41,799 nucleotides of DNA from an uncultured beta proteobacterium (GTDB lineage: Bacteria > Pseudomonadota > Gammaproteobacteria > Burkholderiales > Burkholderiaceae_C): NCBI GenBank assembly GCA_903897925.1, contig CAIUDG010000066.1, forward strand, positions 1 to 41,799, written 5' to 3'. The notes under the pieces are model-generated. The model did not search any database. It was not told where the DNA came from and saw nothing but the letters and a program-made list of their open reading frames with translations. Position numbers and translations under genes: made by a program. Shown here piece after piece: positions 16,516 to 25,906 of this stretch (within the stretch, counting starts at the first letter, position 1; every line of letters begins with the position of its first letter).

Positions 16516-18513
16516 ATGACTCTGGCGCAGCGCGTAGCGCAGGTCTTTGCCGACGGTGGTCCGCTGGCGCAGCAGGTCGCGGTATTTCGCAGCCGCAGTG
16601 GCCAGCAGGAAATGGCCGCCGCCGTGGCCGAGGCCATGGACACGGGGGGCAGCCTGGTGGTGGAAGCCGGTACCGGGGTCGGAAAAACCTTTGCCTACCT
16701 GGTGCCGGCCTTGTTGTCGGGCCGCCGGGTGCTGCTGTCCACCGCCAGCAAGGCCTTGCAAGACCAGCTGTTCGGGCGCGACATTCCACAATTGATGCAA
16801 TGGCTCGGACTGGCACTGCGGGTCCGTATGCTCAAGGGGCGCAGCAGCTATCTGTGCCTGGACCGGGTGGCACGGGCTCGCCAGGATTTGCGCTTTGACG
16901 AACGCCGCGACAGCGCGTTGCTGGCACGCATCGAGTCCTGGGCCCATGCCACGCGCAGCGGCGATCTGGCCGAGGTGGCGGCGCTGGACGATGACGCACC
17001 GATTCTGCCGCTGCTCACCTCAACCCGGGAAAACTGCCTCGGTGCGGGCTGCCCGCAGGCTGCTGCCTGCTTTGTCAATCAGGCCCGGCGCGAAGCCCAG
17101 GCTGCCGATCTGGTGGTGATTAACCACCATCTGTTCTTTGCCGACATGCGGATTCGTGAATCCGGTGTCGCCGAGCTGCTGCCCTCGGTGCACGCCGTGG
17201 TGTTCGATGAGGCGCACCAGTTGAATGAAATTGGCGTGCAGTTTTTAGGCCAGCAACTCAGTACCGTCCAGCTCAGTGCGCTGGCACGCGATGTGGCTTA
17301 CCTGGCGCTGGCCCAGGCCGGCGCCTATGCACCGTGGCCGGCGCTGTTGGACACGCTGGTGCGCGCCAGCGACGGCTTGCTGCAACGCTTTCCGGCCAGC
17401 GACAGTGTGGTCCGGCTCGACTGGAGTGCGCTGGGCAGCGGCGGTCAGGCACAGCTGGAGCGCGTGCTGCAGGCCCTGGCGGCGCTGCAACAGGCGCTTG
17501 CCAGTGTGGTCGATATATCGCCGGACCTGCGCTTGCTGGAGTCGCGTGCGGCCGATTTGTTGCAGGTGCTGGGCAGCTTGGTGCAAGCGCTGGAGCCGGG
17601 CGCGGTACGCTGGCTCGAACTCGGGCGCCAGTTGCGCCTGCTGCAGGCACCGCTGGACATTGGCCAGGTGATGCAGGCGCAAGTGCTGGCGCCGGCCGGC
17701 CAGTCCCACAAATCCTGGATATTTACCTCCGCCACGCTCGGCCATGATGCCCGCCTGAGCTGGTTTGTCGACAGTTGCGGCCTGTCCGGCGCCCGCGTGT
17801 TGCAGGTTGCCAGCCCTTTTGATTACGCACGCCAGGCGGCCTTGTTTGTGCCGCCGAATTTCGTCCAGCCAGGCGACGCGCAGCACAGTCTGGCGGTGGC
17901 GGCACTGGTGCGCCAGGGCGCGCTGGCCCTGGGCGGACGCACCTTGGTGCTGACCACTACCTTGCGTGCCATGCGCAGCATTGGCGCGCAACTGCGTGCC
18001 GATCTGGCCGCGGCGCACGGCATGCAAATACTGGTTCAGGGCGAGATGCCGAAACGCGCTTTGCTGGAGCGTTTTTGTGGTGCCGGTTTGGCGGGCGGAC
18101 CGGGTGCCGTGCTGGTGGCTTCGGCCAGTTTCTGGGAAGGCATCGACATTCCCGGCCCGGCCCTGCAGCTGCTGGTGATTGACAAATTGCCCTTTGCCCC
18201 GCCCGACGACCCTTTGCAGCAAGCCCGCGCTGAACGCCTGGAAGGGCAGGGCAAAAGTGCCTTCAAGCACTTGCATTTGCCACACGCCGCAGTGGCGCTG
18301 AAACAGGGCGCAGGGCGCCTGATCCGGCGTGAAAGCGACCAGGGCGTGCTGGTGGTATGCGATGTGCGCCTGGCGCAAAAAGGCTATGGACGCCAGTTGC
18401 TGGCAGCCTTGCCGCCGATGCAGCGCTTACAGACGCCAGAGGAGTTTGGCCTCCGGCTGGATCAAATTACCAAAAGCGCCACCACGGAGTTTCCTTCGTC
18501 GGCTCACCCTTGA
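16516..18513 (+). CDS. yoaA: DinG-family ATP-dependent DNA helicase YoaA
   Basis: This 665-residue XPD-like iron-sulfur helicase has Walker A AGTGVGKT (51-58), four cysteines for the 4Fe-4S cluster (Cys114, Cys174, Cys179, Cys185), and the DEAH box at 231-234 in VVFDEAHQL. Helicase C-terminal motifs FTSATL, SFWEGIDIPG and KQGAGRLIRR are all present. Length and sequence fit E. coli YoaA better than DinG. YoaA works with the clamp-loader subunit chi in replication-associated repair. It starts directly after the DUF465 stop. Its last 47 bases overlap the 3' end of bamD on the opposite strand, leaving no room for a terminator between the convergent genes. Confidence 0.92.
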   Translation: MTLAQRVAQVFADGGPLAQQVAVFRSRSGQQEMAAAVAEAMDTGGSLVVEAGTGVGKTFAYLVPALLSGRRVLLSTASKALQDQLFGRDIPQLMQWLGLALRVRMLKGRSSYLCLDRVARARQDLRFDERRDSALLARIESWAHATRSGDLAEVAALDDDAPILPLLTSTRENCLGAGCPQAAACFVNQARREAQAADLVVINHHLFFADMRIRESGVAELLPSVHAVVFDEAHQLNEIGVQFLGQQLSTVQLSALARDVAYLALAQAGAYAPWPALLDTLVRASDGLLQRFPASDSVVRLDWSALGSGGQAQLERVLQALAALQQALASVVDISPDLRLLESRAADLLQVLGSLVQALEPGAVRWLELGRQLRLLQAPLDIGQVMQAQVLAPAGQSHKSWIFTSATLGHDARLSWFVDSCGLSGARVLQVASPFDYARQAALFVPPNFVQPGDAQHSLAVAALVRQGALALGGRTLVLTTTLRAMRSIGAQLRADLAAAHGMQILVQGEMPKRALLERFCGAGLAGGPGAVLVASASFWEGIDIPGPALQLLVIDKLPFAPPDDPLQQARAERLEGQGKSAFKHLHLPHAAVALKQGAGRLIRRESDQGVLVVCDVRLAQKGYGRQLLAALPPMQRLQTPEEFGLRLDQITKSATTEFPSSAHP

Positions 18514-19273
18514 CCAGGAAATCGGAGTTCGGGTAGTTGGTGTCCAGCAGGCGCTTTGTGTCATCGCGCAGCTGCGCCATGCCCAGCGCGTCATACGATT
18601 TGTAAAGAATGTAAAGAGCCTCTTCCTGGGCTGGAACTTCGCGGTAATCGGTCAGCGCGGTCTGCGCCCGGTTCAGCGCCGCAATGTAGGCGCCGCGCTT
18701 GAAGTAATAGCGTGCCACATGGACTTCGTACTGGGCCAGCGAGGCGACGATGTAGTTCATGCGCTGGCCGGCGTCGGCGGAATACTTGGAGTCCGGAAAG
18801 CGATTGCGCAGTTCCTTGAACGCTTCGTAGGACTCCTTGGCGGCTTTCTGGTCGCGCTCGGTCATGTCCTGGCTGGTGATGGACGAGAACAGGCCCAGGT
18901 CGTCGTTGAAATTGATGATGCCCTTGAGGTAGAGCGCATAGTCCATGGCCGGGCTGGCCGGGTGGAGTTTGACGAAGCGGTCCAGCGTGGTGATGGCCTG
19001 CACCGGCTCACCGGTTCGGTACTGCGAATAGGCTTTGTCCAGCTGCGCCTGCTGGGCCAGGGGCGTGCCGGCCGCGCGGCCTTCGAGCTTTTCCAGCAGC
19101 GGAATGGCCTTGTCCCATTGCCCGTTGCCCATGCTGTCCTGGGCGTCGGCGTAGATCGCCTGCGGCGTCATGGTGAGGGTCTTGTCCACTGGCGTGGAGC
19201 CGCATCCGGTAAGCAGCAACGCCGCACCGAAAAGCACGAACGTATAAAGCACCGATAATTTGACACGCAGCAT
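18467..19273 (-). CDS. bamD: Outer membrane protein assembly factor BamD
   Basis: This 268-residue lipoprotein has a signal peptide and lipobox LLTGC, with Cys24 as the lipidated residue and Gly at +2. The mature part consists of TPR-like repeats, with YADAQDSMGNGQWDKAI, AYSQYRTGEPVQAI, ELRNRFPDSKYSADA and VARYYFKRGAYIAAL clearly visible. BamD is an essential BAM-complex subunit that contacts BamA at the inner face of the outer membrane. The ATG at 19273 follows an AAGAAGG ribosome binding site and a TATAAT box. The 3' end overlaps yoaA by 47 bases. bamB lies about 10 kb away in the same window, in a separate unit. Confidence 0.95.
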   Translation of the reverse strand: MLRVKLSVLYTFVLFGAALLLTGCGSTPVDKTLTMTPQAIYADAQDSMGNGQWDKAIPLLEKLEGRAAGTPLAQQAQLDKAYSQYRTGEPVQAITTLDRFVKLHPASPAMDYALYLKGIINFNDDLGLFSSITSQDMTERDQKAAKESYEAFKELRNRFPDSKYSADAGQRMNYIVASLAQYEVHVARYYFKRGAYIAALNRAQTALTDYREVPAQEEALYILYKSYDALGMAQLRDDTKRLLDTNYPNSDFLVKGEPTKETPWWRFW

Positions 19274-19305
19274 TGTGGGAAACCTTCTTGAAACAAACCG
19301 TCGGA

Positions 19306-19311
19306 ATTATA
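19306..19311 (-). promoter_or_regulatory. -10 box of the bamD promoter
   Basis: A perfect TATAAT on the minus strand lies 33 bases before the bamD ATG, giving a predicted leader of about 26 bases that carries the ribosome binding site. The -35 region is GC-rich and poor. If used, it makes an rluD start upstream of this box less likely. Confidence 0.5.
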
Positions 19312-19332
19312 TCGGCCACCCCGGCCGAGGGG

Positions 19333-20304
19333 ATGCCTGAAGAGGGTGAAGAGCTCGGGCCCGAGTCCGATATCCGGCTGGCCGAGGTCGCGCCGGCCCA
19401 GCATGGCTTGCGGCTGGACAAGGCGCTGGTCGAATTTGTGCCCGAATTTTCGCGCAGCTACCTGCAGCAACTGCAGGATGCCGGCCTGGTGCAGGTCAAT
19501 GGGCAGGTGGTGAGCAAGGCTTCGCACAAGGTGCGCGCCGGCGATCAGCTGCGGCTGGAACTGCGGCCCACCCCGCAAAGCCAGGCCTTCAAGCCGGAAC
19601 CGGTGCCGTTCCAGATTGCTTATGAAGACGAATACCTCCTGGTGGTCAACAAGGCCGCCGGACTGGTGGTGCACCCGGCGCCGGGTAATTGGAGTGGCAC
19701 CCTGCTCAATGGCCTGTTGCACCACCACCCGGATTTTTTGCAGGTGCCGCGCGCAGGCATCGTGCACCGCCTGGACAAGGACACCAGCGGCCTGATGGTG
19801 GTGGCGCGCCAGCGCGAGGTGATGGACCGCCTGGTGCAGGCCATCGCCGCGCGCAGCGTCAGTCGGCAGTACCTGGCGTTGGCGCACGGCGGCTGGAGCG
19901 GCCCGGCGCAGCGCAGTGTGGATGTGCCGATCGGGCGCGACCCGCGCAACCGCTTGCGCATGGGCGTGGTGGACCTGGCCTACCAGGCCGGCAAAACCGC
20001 CCGTACCGACATTGCCCTGCTGGGCGCCAGCGCGCAGGCGAGCTTTGTGCGATGCACCTTGCACACCGGACGCACGCACCAGATTCGGGTGCATATGGCG
20101 CACATCGGGCATCCGCTGGTGGCGGACGTGCTGTATGGCGGCAGCCCGGCGTTCGGCATGCAGCGCCAAGCCCTGCACGCCACCCGGCTGGCCTTTGCCC
20201 ACCCGGTGAGCGGTGCGCCCCTGGTGTTTGAGGCGCCGCCGCCCGAGGATTTGACGCTGGCACTGCAGCAGTGCGGGCTACGCTACAATCTTGCGCAAGC
20301 TTGA
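19333..20304 (+). CDS. rluD: 23S rRNA pseudouridine synthase RluD
   Basis: The product isomerises uridines in helix 69 of 23S rRNA. An S4 RNA-binding domain (GLRLDKALVEFVPEFSRSYL) is followed by the RluA-type catalytic domain, with HRLDKDTSGLMVVA containing the catalytic Asp148 (numbered from 19333). RTHQIRVHMAHIGHPLVAD is the other family signature. The start is uncertain. The ATG at 19333 gives 323 residues, a normal RluD length, but has only GAGGGG two bases away. In-frame TTG codons at 19273 and 19288 would add 15-20 residues and overlap the bamD promoter. It is divergent from bamD. Large-subunit modification continues downstream with rluB and rlmN. Confidence 0.9.
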   Translation: MPEEGEELGPESDIRLAEVAPAQHGLRLDKALVEFVPEFSRSYLQQLQDAGLVQVNGQVVSKASHKVRAGDQLRLELRPTPQSQAFKPEPVPFQIAYEDEYLLVVNKAAGLVVHPAPGNWSGTLLNGLLHHHPDFLQVPRAGIVHRLDKDTSGLMVVARQREVMDRLVQAIAARSVSRQYLALAHGGWSGPAQRSVDVPIGRDPRNRLRMGVVDLAYQAGKTARTDIALLGASAQASFVRCTLHTGRTHQIRVHMAHIGHPLVADVLYGGSPAFGMQRQALHATRLAFAHPVSGAPLVFEAPPPEDLTLALQQCGLRYNLAQA

Positions 20305-20428
20305 CGCTAAATAATGGAACCTGCCCTGACGAGGCAGGACCCGGCGCGGAGAATTTCACTCCTGCTGCCACCCGAACGATTCCCATCGATTTGAAGCCGT
20401 GAGGCTGCGTTTTCCGGAAATTGCCTTT
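20305..20428 (+). promoter_or_regulatory. Leader of scpB with a short hairpin
   Basis: This gap holds a CCTGCC (20320-20325) / GGCAGG (20333-20338) stem-loop with a 7-base loop and no T-run, so it is a poor terminator for rluD. A TACAAT box at 20284-20289, inside the end of rluD, may be a -10 element for scpB but has no good -35. Nothing else is recognised here. Confidence 0.3.
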
Positions 20429-21103
20429 ATGAATATGGCAGATGCAAAGCGAGTTCTCGAGACCGCGTTAATTTGCGCACAACAACCCTTGCCGCTGCGC
20501 GACATGAAGGCGCTGTTTGGCGACGCCCTGGGCCTGGATACCCTGAAGTCCTTGCTGGACGATTTGCACGCCGACTGGTCCGGCAAGGGCGTGGAGCTGG
20601 TGCAAGTGGCTACCGGCTGGCGCTTTCAGAGCCGCCCGGAGATGCGCGAGTACCTGGACCGTCTGCATCCGGAAAAGCCACCGCGCTATACCCGGGCCAC
20701 ACTGGAAACGCTGGCCATCATTGCTTATCGCCAGCCGGTGACGCGCGGTGACATGGAAGATATTCGCGGCGTGACCATCAGTTCGCTGTTGATCAAGCAG
20801 CTGGAAGACCGGGGCTGGGTCGAAGTGATCGGGCACCGCGAGTCGGCCGGGCGTCCGGCACTGTATGCCACCACGCGCCAGTTTCTGGATGATCTGGGGC
20901 TGGTCTCGCTGAACCAATTGCCGCTGCTTGACAGTGCCAGCACGGCGAGTGCCGCGTTTGAATCGCTGGCTGCACTGAATGATGCCAGCGAGCCGCTACC
21001 GGCTCCCGCGCCTGATGCGGTAGAGCCGGAGTTGCCGATGGAAATGCCTTTGAATGACGCTGGTGAAACGCCAGCTCCACCCCCGATGGGAACCTTGATA
21101 TGA
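20429..21103 (+). CDS. scpB: Segregation and condensation protein ScpB
   Basis: This 224-residue protein belongs to the winged-helix kleisin-interacting ScpB family, which with ScpA and SMC forms the bacterial condensin. The core ([18 protein letters not shown] through [16 protein letters not shown] and [19 protein letters not shown]) is well conserved and ends at about residue 175. A Pro/Glu/Ala-rich, probably disordered tail of about 50 residues follows. I prefer the ATG at 20429; an in-frame GTG at 20399 exists but adds non-conserved residues, and another ATG lies two codons downstream. No scpA is in the window. The stop overlaps the rluB start (ATGA). Confidence 0.92.
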   Translation: MNMADAKRVLETALICAQQPLPLRDMKALFGDALGLDTLKSLLDDLHADWSGKGVELVQVATGWRFQSRPEMREYLDRLHPEKPPRYTRATLETLAIIAYRQPVTRGDMEDIRGVTISSLLIKQLEDRGWVEVIGHRESAGRPALYATTRQFLDDLGLVSLNQLPLLDSASTASAAFESLAALNDASEPLPAPAPDAVEPELPMEMPLNDAGETPAPPPMGTLI

Positions 21104-22455
21104 ACCAAAATACTGCAACCAACCTGACGGCATCCGAAGCGGAGCAGCTGGCGCAGGCAGTGCCGGAATTGCTGGCGCAACCAGCGTTACCGGCGCTGGC
21201 AGAAGTGGCTGAGTTGCCGGTGTCGGTGCCGGAGGCCAGCAGCCCGGCTGTTGCCAGCGCTGACGCAGGCGCAGCGCCGCAAAGCAGCGACAGTGCCAGC
21301 CGGTTTGACGATATTTTGTCGGGCCAGTTTGATGCCGAAGCAGAGAGTGATGAACTGGTCGTCGCCAAACGCGTGCTGGCTCCGATGGCGGACACCCCCA
21401 AACTGCACAAAGTGCTGGCCCAGGCCGGCATGGGTTCGCGCCTGGAGATGGAGCAGCTGATTCTGGAAGGCCGTATTTCGGTGAATAACGAGCCGGCCCA
21501 TATCGGTCAGCGCATCCAGTTTGGTGACAGCATCAAGGTCAACGGCAAGCCGATCCGGGTCCGCATCGATCCGCCGCCAGCGCGTGTCATTGCCTACCAC
21601 AAGCCGGCCGGTGAAGTGGTAACCCACGATGATCCGCAAAACCGTCCTACCGTGTTTCGCAAGTTGCCCAAGCTGCCGCAGGGCAAGTGGCAGTCGGTAG
21701 GTCGCCTCGATTTGAATACCGAAGGCCTGCTGCTGTTTACCAGCTCGGGTGAGCTGGCCAACAACCTGATGCACCCGCGCTTCGGCCTGGAGCGTGAATA
21801 TGCGGTGCGTGTGCTGGGTTCGCTGAACAAGGAAGAAAAGCAGTTGCTGCTGGACGGCGTCAAGCTGGACGACGGCATGGCCCAGTTTGGCAGCATTGAA
21901 GAAGGCGGCGGTGAGGGCGCCAATTGCTGGTACCGGGTGACGATTTCCGAAGGTCGCAACCGTGAGGTGCGGCGCATGATGGAAGCCGTCGGCCATGCCG
22001 TGAGCCGCCTGATCCGGATTCGTTATGGCGCCATGCTGTTGCCCCGTGGCCTGAAGCGGGGCGAGTGGATGGAACTCGATGACGCCGATATCCGTGCGCT
22101 GATGCAGGCCGCCGGTGCCGGCCGCGCCAGCCCGGCGGCACGCGGCGAGGCCGGTCCGCGCGGCGATGGTCCGGCGCGTCCGGCACGCGGCAACCGGCGC
22201 GGTGGGCCGCGCAATGGCGGTCCACGCGCCAATGGCGCGCGCGCCGGGACGGCTCCGGGTGCGGCAGGCGGTGCCCGCAATGGTGCCGGGCGGCAGGAAC
22301 GCTCGGCCGGCGCGAACGCGGCGCAGCCGGATCCGATGAAGACTTCGCTGGGTTATATCGGCGCCGAGAGTTTTAACCGCCAGCGGCAGGAGCGCGGACC
22401 GCGTGGTGGCGGCCCGGGGCCACGCGGACGCGGTGGCCGCGGTCGTTCTGGCTAG
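21100..22455 (+). CDS. rluB: 23S rRNA pseudouridine synthase RluB with extended Arg/Gly-rich tail
   Basis: This 451-residue protein is much longer than E. coli RluB (291). Residues 1-95 form an acidic, Ala-rich low-complexity extension. The S4 domain ([20 protein letters not shown]) and the RsuA/RluB catalytic domain follow, with catalytic Asp204 in [15 protein letters not shown] and [14 protein letters not shown]. After about residue 340 comes a roughly 110-residue tail rich in Arg, Gly, Ala and Pro with several GG-R patterns, ending RGGRGRSG. Such tails often bind RNA. The start overlaps scpB (ATGA), a pairing common in bacteria. RluB modifies helix 89 of 23S rRNA. Confidence 0.93.
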   Translation: MNQNTATNLTASEAEQLAQAVPELLAQPALPALAEVAELPVSVPEASSPAVASADAGAAPQSSDSASRFDDILSGQFDAEAESDELVVAKRVLAPMADTPKLHKVLAQAGMGSRLEMEQLILEGRISVNNEPAHIGQRIQFGDSIKVNGKPIRVRIDPPPARVIAYHKPAGEVVTHDDPQNRPTVFRKLPKLPQGKWQSVGRLDLNTEGLLLFTSSGELANNLMHPRFGLEREYAVRVLGSLNKEEKQLLLDGVKLDDGMAQFGSIEEGGGEGANCWYRVTISEGRNREVRRMMEAVGHAVSRLIRIRYGAMLLPRGLKRGEWMELDDADIRALMQAAGAGRASPAARGEAGPRGDGPARPARGNRRGGPRNGGPRANGARAGTAPGAAGGARNGAGRQERSAGANAAQPDPMKTSLGYIGAESFNRQRQERGPRGGGPGPRGRGGRGRSG

Positions 22456-22481
22456 GCTTTCGTAGGGACTTCACGCAGCAA

Positions 22482-22514
22482 TGCTAAACTAGCGGGCTTT
22501 GTTGCCATTGGCAA
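22482..22514 (+). promoter_or_regulatory. Candidate ndk promoter with adjacent inverted repeat
   Basis: An extended -10 pattern TG-C-TAAACT lies at 22482-22490. Just downstream is a perfect inverted repeat TTGCCA-T-TGGCAA (22502-22514), which would fall at about +5 to +17 of the transcript. It could be an operator half-site pair or a leader hairpin. No good -35 is visible. The 89-base gap between rluB and ndk otherwise holds only the AGGAA ribosome binding site. Confidence 0.4.
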
Positions 22515-22544
22515 ATAATTATTCAATCCAGTTCAGGAATTACC

Positions 22545-22970
22545 ATGACTATCGAACGTACTCTTTCCATCATCAAGCCTGACGCCGTTGCCAAGAACGT
22601 GATTGGCCAGATCTACGCCCGCTTTGAAGCCGCTGGTTTGAAAGTCGTTGCTGCCAAGATGGCCCATCTGTCGCGCGGCGAAGCAGAAGCTTTCTACGCT
22701 GTGCACAAGGCCCGTCCTTTCTTCAAGGATCTGGTGGACTTCATGGTTTCCGGCCCGGTCATGATCCAGGCCCTGGAAGGCGAAAACGCCATCCTGAAAA
22801 ACCGCGACCTGATGGGCGCTACCGACCCGAAGAAGGCTGCTGCCGGCACCATCCGCGCTGACTTCGCTGACAGCATCGACGCCAATGCCGTGCACGGTTC
22901 TGACGCTGCGGAAACCGCTGCTGTCGAAATCGCGTTCTTCTTCCCCGGCATGAACGTCTACACTCGTTAA
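22545..22970 (+). CDS. ndk: Nucleoside diphosphate kinase
   Basis: This 141-residue enzyme balances NTP and dNTP pools by phosphate transfer through a phosphohistidine. The catalytic His117 lies in [10 protein letters not shown]. The start [15 protein letters not shown] and the [16 protein letters not shown] segment are family signatures, and the length is standard. AGGAA precedes the ATG at good spacing. It is followed after only 8 bases by rlmN, the usual betaproteobacterial order. Codon use is biased to common codons, consistent with strong expression. Confidence 0.97.
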   Translation: MTIERTLSIIKPDAVAKNVIGQIYARFEAAGLKVVAAKMAHLSRGEAEAFYAVHKARPFFKDLVDFMVSGPVMIQALEGENAILKNRDLMGATDPKKAAAGTIRADFADSIDANAVHGSDAAETAAVEIAFFFPGMNVYTR

Positions 22971-22978
22971 GTTATGCA

Positions 22979-24136
22979 ATGACAGCCAACCTGCTCGATT
23001 ACGATCTCGAGGGATTGGCTGCTTTTTGCGAGCGGCTGGGTGAGAAGCGCTTTCGCGCCACCCAGTTGTTTCGCTGGATTCATCAAAAGGGCGCCGCCAA
23101 TTTTGATGACATGAGCGATCTGGCCAAGTCGCTGCGCGAAAAGCTCAAGACCTGCGCTGCCGTCAGCGCCCCCCGCGTCACGTTTCAACACCAATCCACC
23201 GATGGCACCATCAAGTGGCTGTTTGACGTTGGTGCTGGCGATGCCGTCGAGGCGGTATTCATTCCCGAAGACGATCGCGGAACCCTGTGCATTTCGTCGC
23301 AGGCCGGTTGTGCCATGGCATGCCGTTTCTGCTCCACCGGACACCAGGGCTTCAGCCGCAATCTGACGGTGGCCGAAATTGTCGGCCAGCTCTGGTTTGC
23401 CGAGCATTTCCTGCGCCGCCACCTGGGCCGTGAAGACCGTGTGATTTCCAATGTGGTGATGATGGGCATGGGTGAGCCCCTGCAAAATTACCAGGCGGTG
23501 CTGCACAGCCTGCGCGTCATGCTGGACGACCATGGGTACGGGCTGTCGCGGCGCCGGGTCACCGTGTCGACCTCCGGCGTGGTGCCCATGATTGACAAGC
23601 TGGGCCGCGATTGCCCGGTGGCGCTGGCGGTGTCCCTGCACGCACCGACTGATATGTTGCGGGACAATCTGGTTCCGCTCAATCGCAAATATCCCTTACA
23701 AGAGCTGCTGGATGCCTGCCAGCGCTATCTGGCTTTTGCCCCGCGCGACTTTATTACCTTTGAATACTGCATGCTTGACGGCGTAAACGACACGGCGGAA
23801 CATGCCCGGGCACTGGTGGCCCTGGTCAGCGCGGGTGGTCGAAGCCGGGCCTGGTGCAAGTTCAACCTGATTCCGTTCAACCCCTTTCCTGCCTCGGGCT
23901 TGTTGCGCTCGGCACCGGCTGCGATCGCGGCGTTTGCCAAAATCCTCGGCGAGGCCGGCATTGTGACCACGGTGCGCAAGACGCGGGGCGACGATATCGA
24001 CGCCGCCTGTGGTCAGTTGGCCGGTGATGTGATGGATCGCACGGCGGTCGAGCAGCGTATTGCGAAGCAGCGGCGTATTGAAATCAAACCCCTCGCCGCT
24101 GGCGCCGGGGGCAAACTGTCGGGGGACGCGAAATGA
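22979..24136 (+). CDS. rlmN: Dual-specificity RNA methyltransferase RlmN
   Basis: This 385-residue radical-SAM enzyme methylates C2 of adenine 2503 in 23S rRNA and A37 in some tRNAs. The CX3CX2C cluster motif is Cys111-Cys115-Cys118 in [14 protein letters not shown]. The methyl-carrying cysteine is probably Cys344 in [22 protein letters not shown] and STSGVVPMI are further family motifs. The start is 8 bases after ndk with no recognisable Shine-Dalgarno sequence, so translation probably depends on ndk ribosomes. The C-terminal tail beyond about 365 is Lys/Gly-rich. Its stop overlaps the pilW start (ATGA). Confidence 0.96.
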   Translation: MTANLLDYDLEGLAAFCERLGEKRFRATQLFRWIHQKGAANFDDMSDLAKSLREKLKTCAAVSAPRVTFQHQSTDGTIKWLFDVGAGDAVEAVFIPEDDRGTLCISSQAGCAMACRFCSTGHQGFSRNLTVAEIVGQLWFAEHFLRRHLGREDRVISNVVMMGMGEPLQNYQAVLHSLRVMLDDHGYGLSRRRVTVSTSGVVPMIDKLGRDCPVALAVSLHAPTDMLRDNLVPLNRKYPLQELLDACQRYLAFAPRDFITFEYCMLDGVNDTAEHARALVALVSAGGRSRAWCKFNLIPFNPFPASGLLRSAPAAIAAFAKILGEAGIVTTVRKTRGDDIDAACGQLAGDVMDRTAVEQRIAKQRRIEIKPLAAGAGGKLSGDAK

Positions 24137-24960
24137 TCAAGTCAGTGAACGGGCGCATGGCGCGGCTCGGCTATGCGGCCGGCGCCGGGGTGCTGCTGTG
24201 GTGGAGCTTGACGCTGGGCGGCTGCGCGGCACCGAAAGCGCCGATGGACAACCCCGATGTCACCTACACCGCTTCAGACGCGCCGGAAGTCCGCAAGCGG
24301 GCGACCAATCGCTTGCAATTGGCAGTTTTGTATTTCCAGGATGGCAAGAACACTTTTGCGTTGGACGAGATCAAGCAGGCCATCCTGATCGATCCGGGTT
24401 GGTACGAGCCCTACTGGATGCGTGGCCTGATTCAGATGCAGATGCAGGACTATGCGCCCGCCGAAACCAGTTTTCAGAGGGCGCTGTCGATCAATCCGAA
24501 TGCCGCTGACCTGAAGCACAACTATGGCATCCTGCTGTGCAAGATGAAGCGCTACGACGAAGGTCTGCGCATGTTCGCCGCCGCCTTGGCCAACCCGGCC
24601 TATGGGCAGGTTGCCAAAACCTATCTGGAGCAGGGCAATTGCCTGCTGGCGATGGGCAACAAGGCGCAGGCCGAGAGCAGCTACCAGAAGTCCTTCGAAC
24701 TCGATGCCAGCAACGGCGTTACTGCGTACCATCTGGCGGCGCTGCTGTTCGAACGCAAGGAAAATACGCGCGCCCTGTTTTATGCCCGGCGTATCAACAA
24801 CAGCGACCAGGCCAGCGCCGAGTCGCTGTGGCTGGGCATCAAAATTGAGCGCCGCATTGGCAATACCGATGCGGTAGAACAGCTGTCTGCGCAGTTGCGC
24901 AAGCGTTTCGGTCAGTCGACCGAAGCCCAAGCCTTGGAACGAGGGGCATTTGATGAGTGA
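24133..24960 (+). CDS. pilW: Type IV pilus biogenesis/stability lipoprotein PilW (PilF)
   Basis: This 275-residue lipoprotein has a signal peptide and lipobox TLGGC (Cys31). The mature region has about six TPR repeats, for example [40 protein letters not shown] and [20 protein letters not shown]. PilW/PilF helps the secretin PilQ multimerise in the outer membrane, so the organism probably makes type IV pili. The position between rlmN and rodZ is the standard betaproteobacterial arrangement. It overlaps rlmN (ATGA) at its start and rodZ by 8 bases at its end. Confidence 0.92.
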   Translation: MIKSVNGRMARLGYAAGAGVLLWWSLTLGGCAAPKAPMDNPDVTYTASDAPEVRKRATNRLQLAVLYFQDGKNTFALDEIKQAILIDPGWYEPYWMRGLIQMQMQDYAPAETSFQRALSINPNAADLKHNYGILLCKMKRYDEGLRMFAAALANPAYGQVAKTYLEQGNCLLAMGNKAQAESSYQKSFELDASNGVTAYHLAALLFERKENTRALFYARRINNSDQASAESLWLGIKIERRIGNTDAVEQLSAQLRKRFGQSTEAQALERGAFDE

Positions 24961-25906
24961 TGAAACAGTCGCCGCTGCGCCAGCGGGAGGTGACATTCCT
25001 GCTGCCGAAGTCAGTGCTGGCGCCTTGCTGCGCCGCGCCCGTGAAGCCAGCGGCTTGCACGTGGCGGCACTGGCGGTAGCGATGAAGGTGCCGGTGAAGA
25101 AGCTCGAGGCACTCGAGTCTGATCGCTGGGACCTGCTGACCGATGCCGTTTTTGTACGCGCCCTGGCGGCCAGTGTTTGCCGGGCGCTGAAGCTGGACCC
25201 GGCCGAGGTTCTTGCGAAATTGCCGCAATCTGCCGTGCCGCGACTGGACTCGGATGTACGTGGCATCAACACACCCTTTCAAAGCGGGCGTGAGAACCCG
25301 CTGACCTCGGTGTCGGCCTATTTTTCCAAGCCGACGGTGTTGCTGGTGTTCGGTTTGCTGTTGGCTGCCGTGCTGATTCTGCTGTTTCCGACCACGCACA
25401 GTTCCACTACCGTGGCAAGCGTTCCGGTGGAGGCGGTGCCGCCACAGGCGCAGGGCAGCGCGGTGTTTGCATCGGAACCGCTGAATGTGCCGCAGACGCC
25501 TGCCAGCGCTGTGGCGGCAATGGTCGCGTCGGCACCTGCGGCCATCCTGGCCAAGGCCGCCAGCATGCCAGCGGTGGCGGCATTGGCGCGGCTGGCATCG
25601 GCGCCGCTGGCGCCGGCGTCCAGCGCCACTGCAGCGCCCAGCACGGCACTGGCAAGCGCACCCTTGGGCAACGCAAGCGTGGTTTTTCGGGCGCACGCCA
25701 CCTCTTGGGTTGAAGTCACGGACGCGTACAAGGCGGTGTTGATCCGGCGCTCGTTGAACGCCGGGGAAAAGGCCGAAGTTAATGGCGCCATGCCGCTGGC
25801 GGTGGTGGTTGGCGCGGTCGACGCTGTGGCGGTGGAAGTGCAGGGCAAGCCGCTTGCGCTGGACCCGATTGGCGCGACCAATGTTGCCAGATTTGAGGTG
25901 AAGTAA
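24953..25906 (+). CDS. rodZ: RodZ-like helix-turn-helix membrane protein
   Basis: This 317-residue bitopic protein starts with an HTH_25 domain (about 20-90, [19 protein letters not shown] and [18 protein letters not shown]). One membrane segment follows at about 126-147. A long Ala/Pro/Ser-rich periplasmic linker (about 150-240) and a C-terminal DUF4115 beta domain ([20 protein letters not shown]) complete the RodZ layout. In rods RodZ links MreB to the elongasome. The ATG at 24953 is preceded by GAGGGG inside pilW; a TTG one codon earlier is unlikely. Its TAA overlaps the ispG ATG (TAATG). The linker is low in complexity, but the two end domains are clear. Confidence 0.88.
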   Translation: MSDETVAAAPAGGDIPAAEVSAGALLRRAREASGLHVAALAVAMKVPVKKLEALESDRWDLLTDAVFVRALAASVCRALKLDPAEVLAKLPQSAVPRLDSDVRGINTPFQSGRENPLTSVSAYFSKPTVLLVFGLLLAAVLILLFPTTHSSTTVASVPVEAVPPQAQGSAVFASEPLNVPQTPASAVAAMVASAPAAILAKAASMPAVAALARLASAPLAPASSATAAPSTALASAPLGNASVVFRAHATSWVEVTDAYKAVLIRRSLNAGEKAEVNGAMPLAVVVGAVDAVAVEVQGKPLALDPIGATNVARFEVK

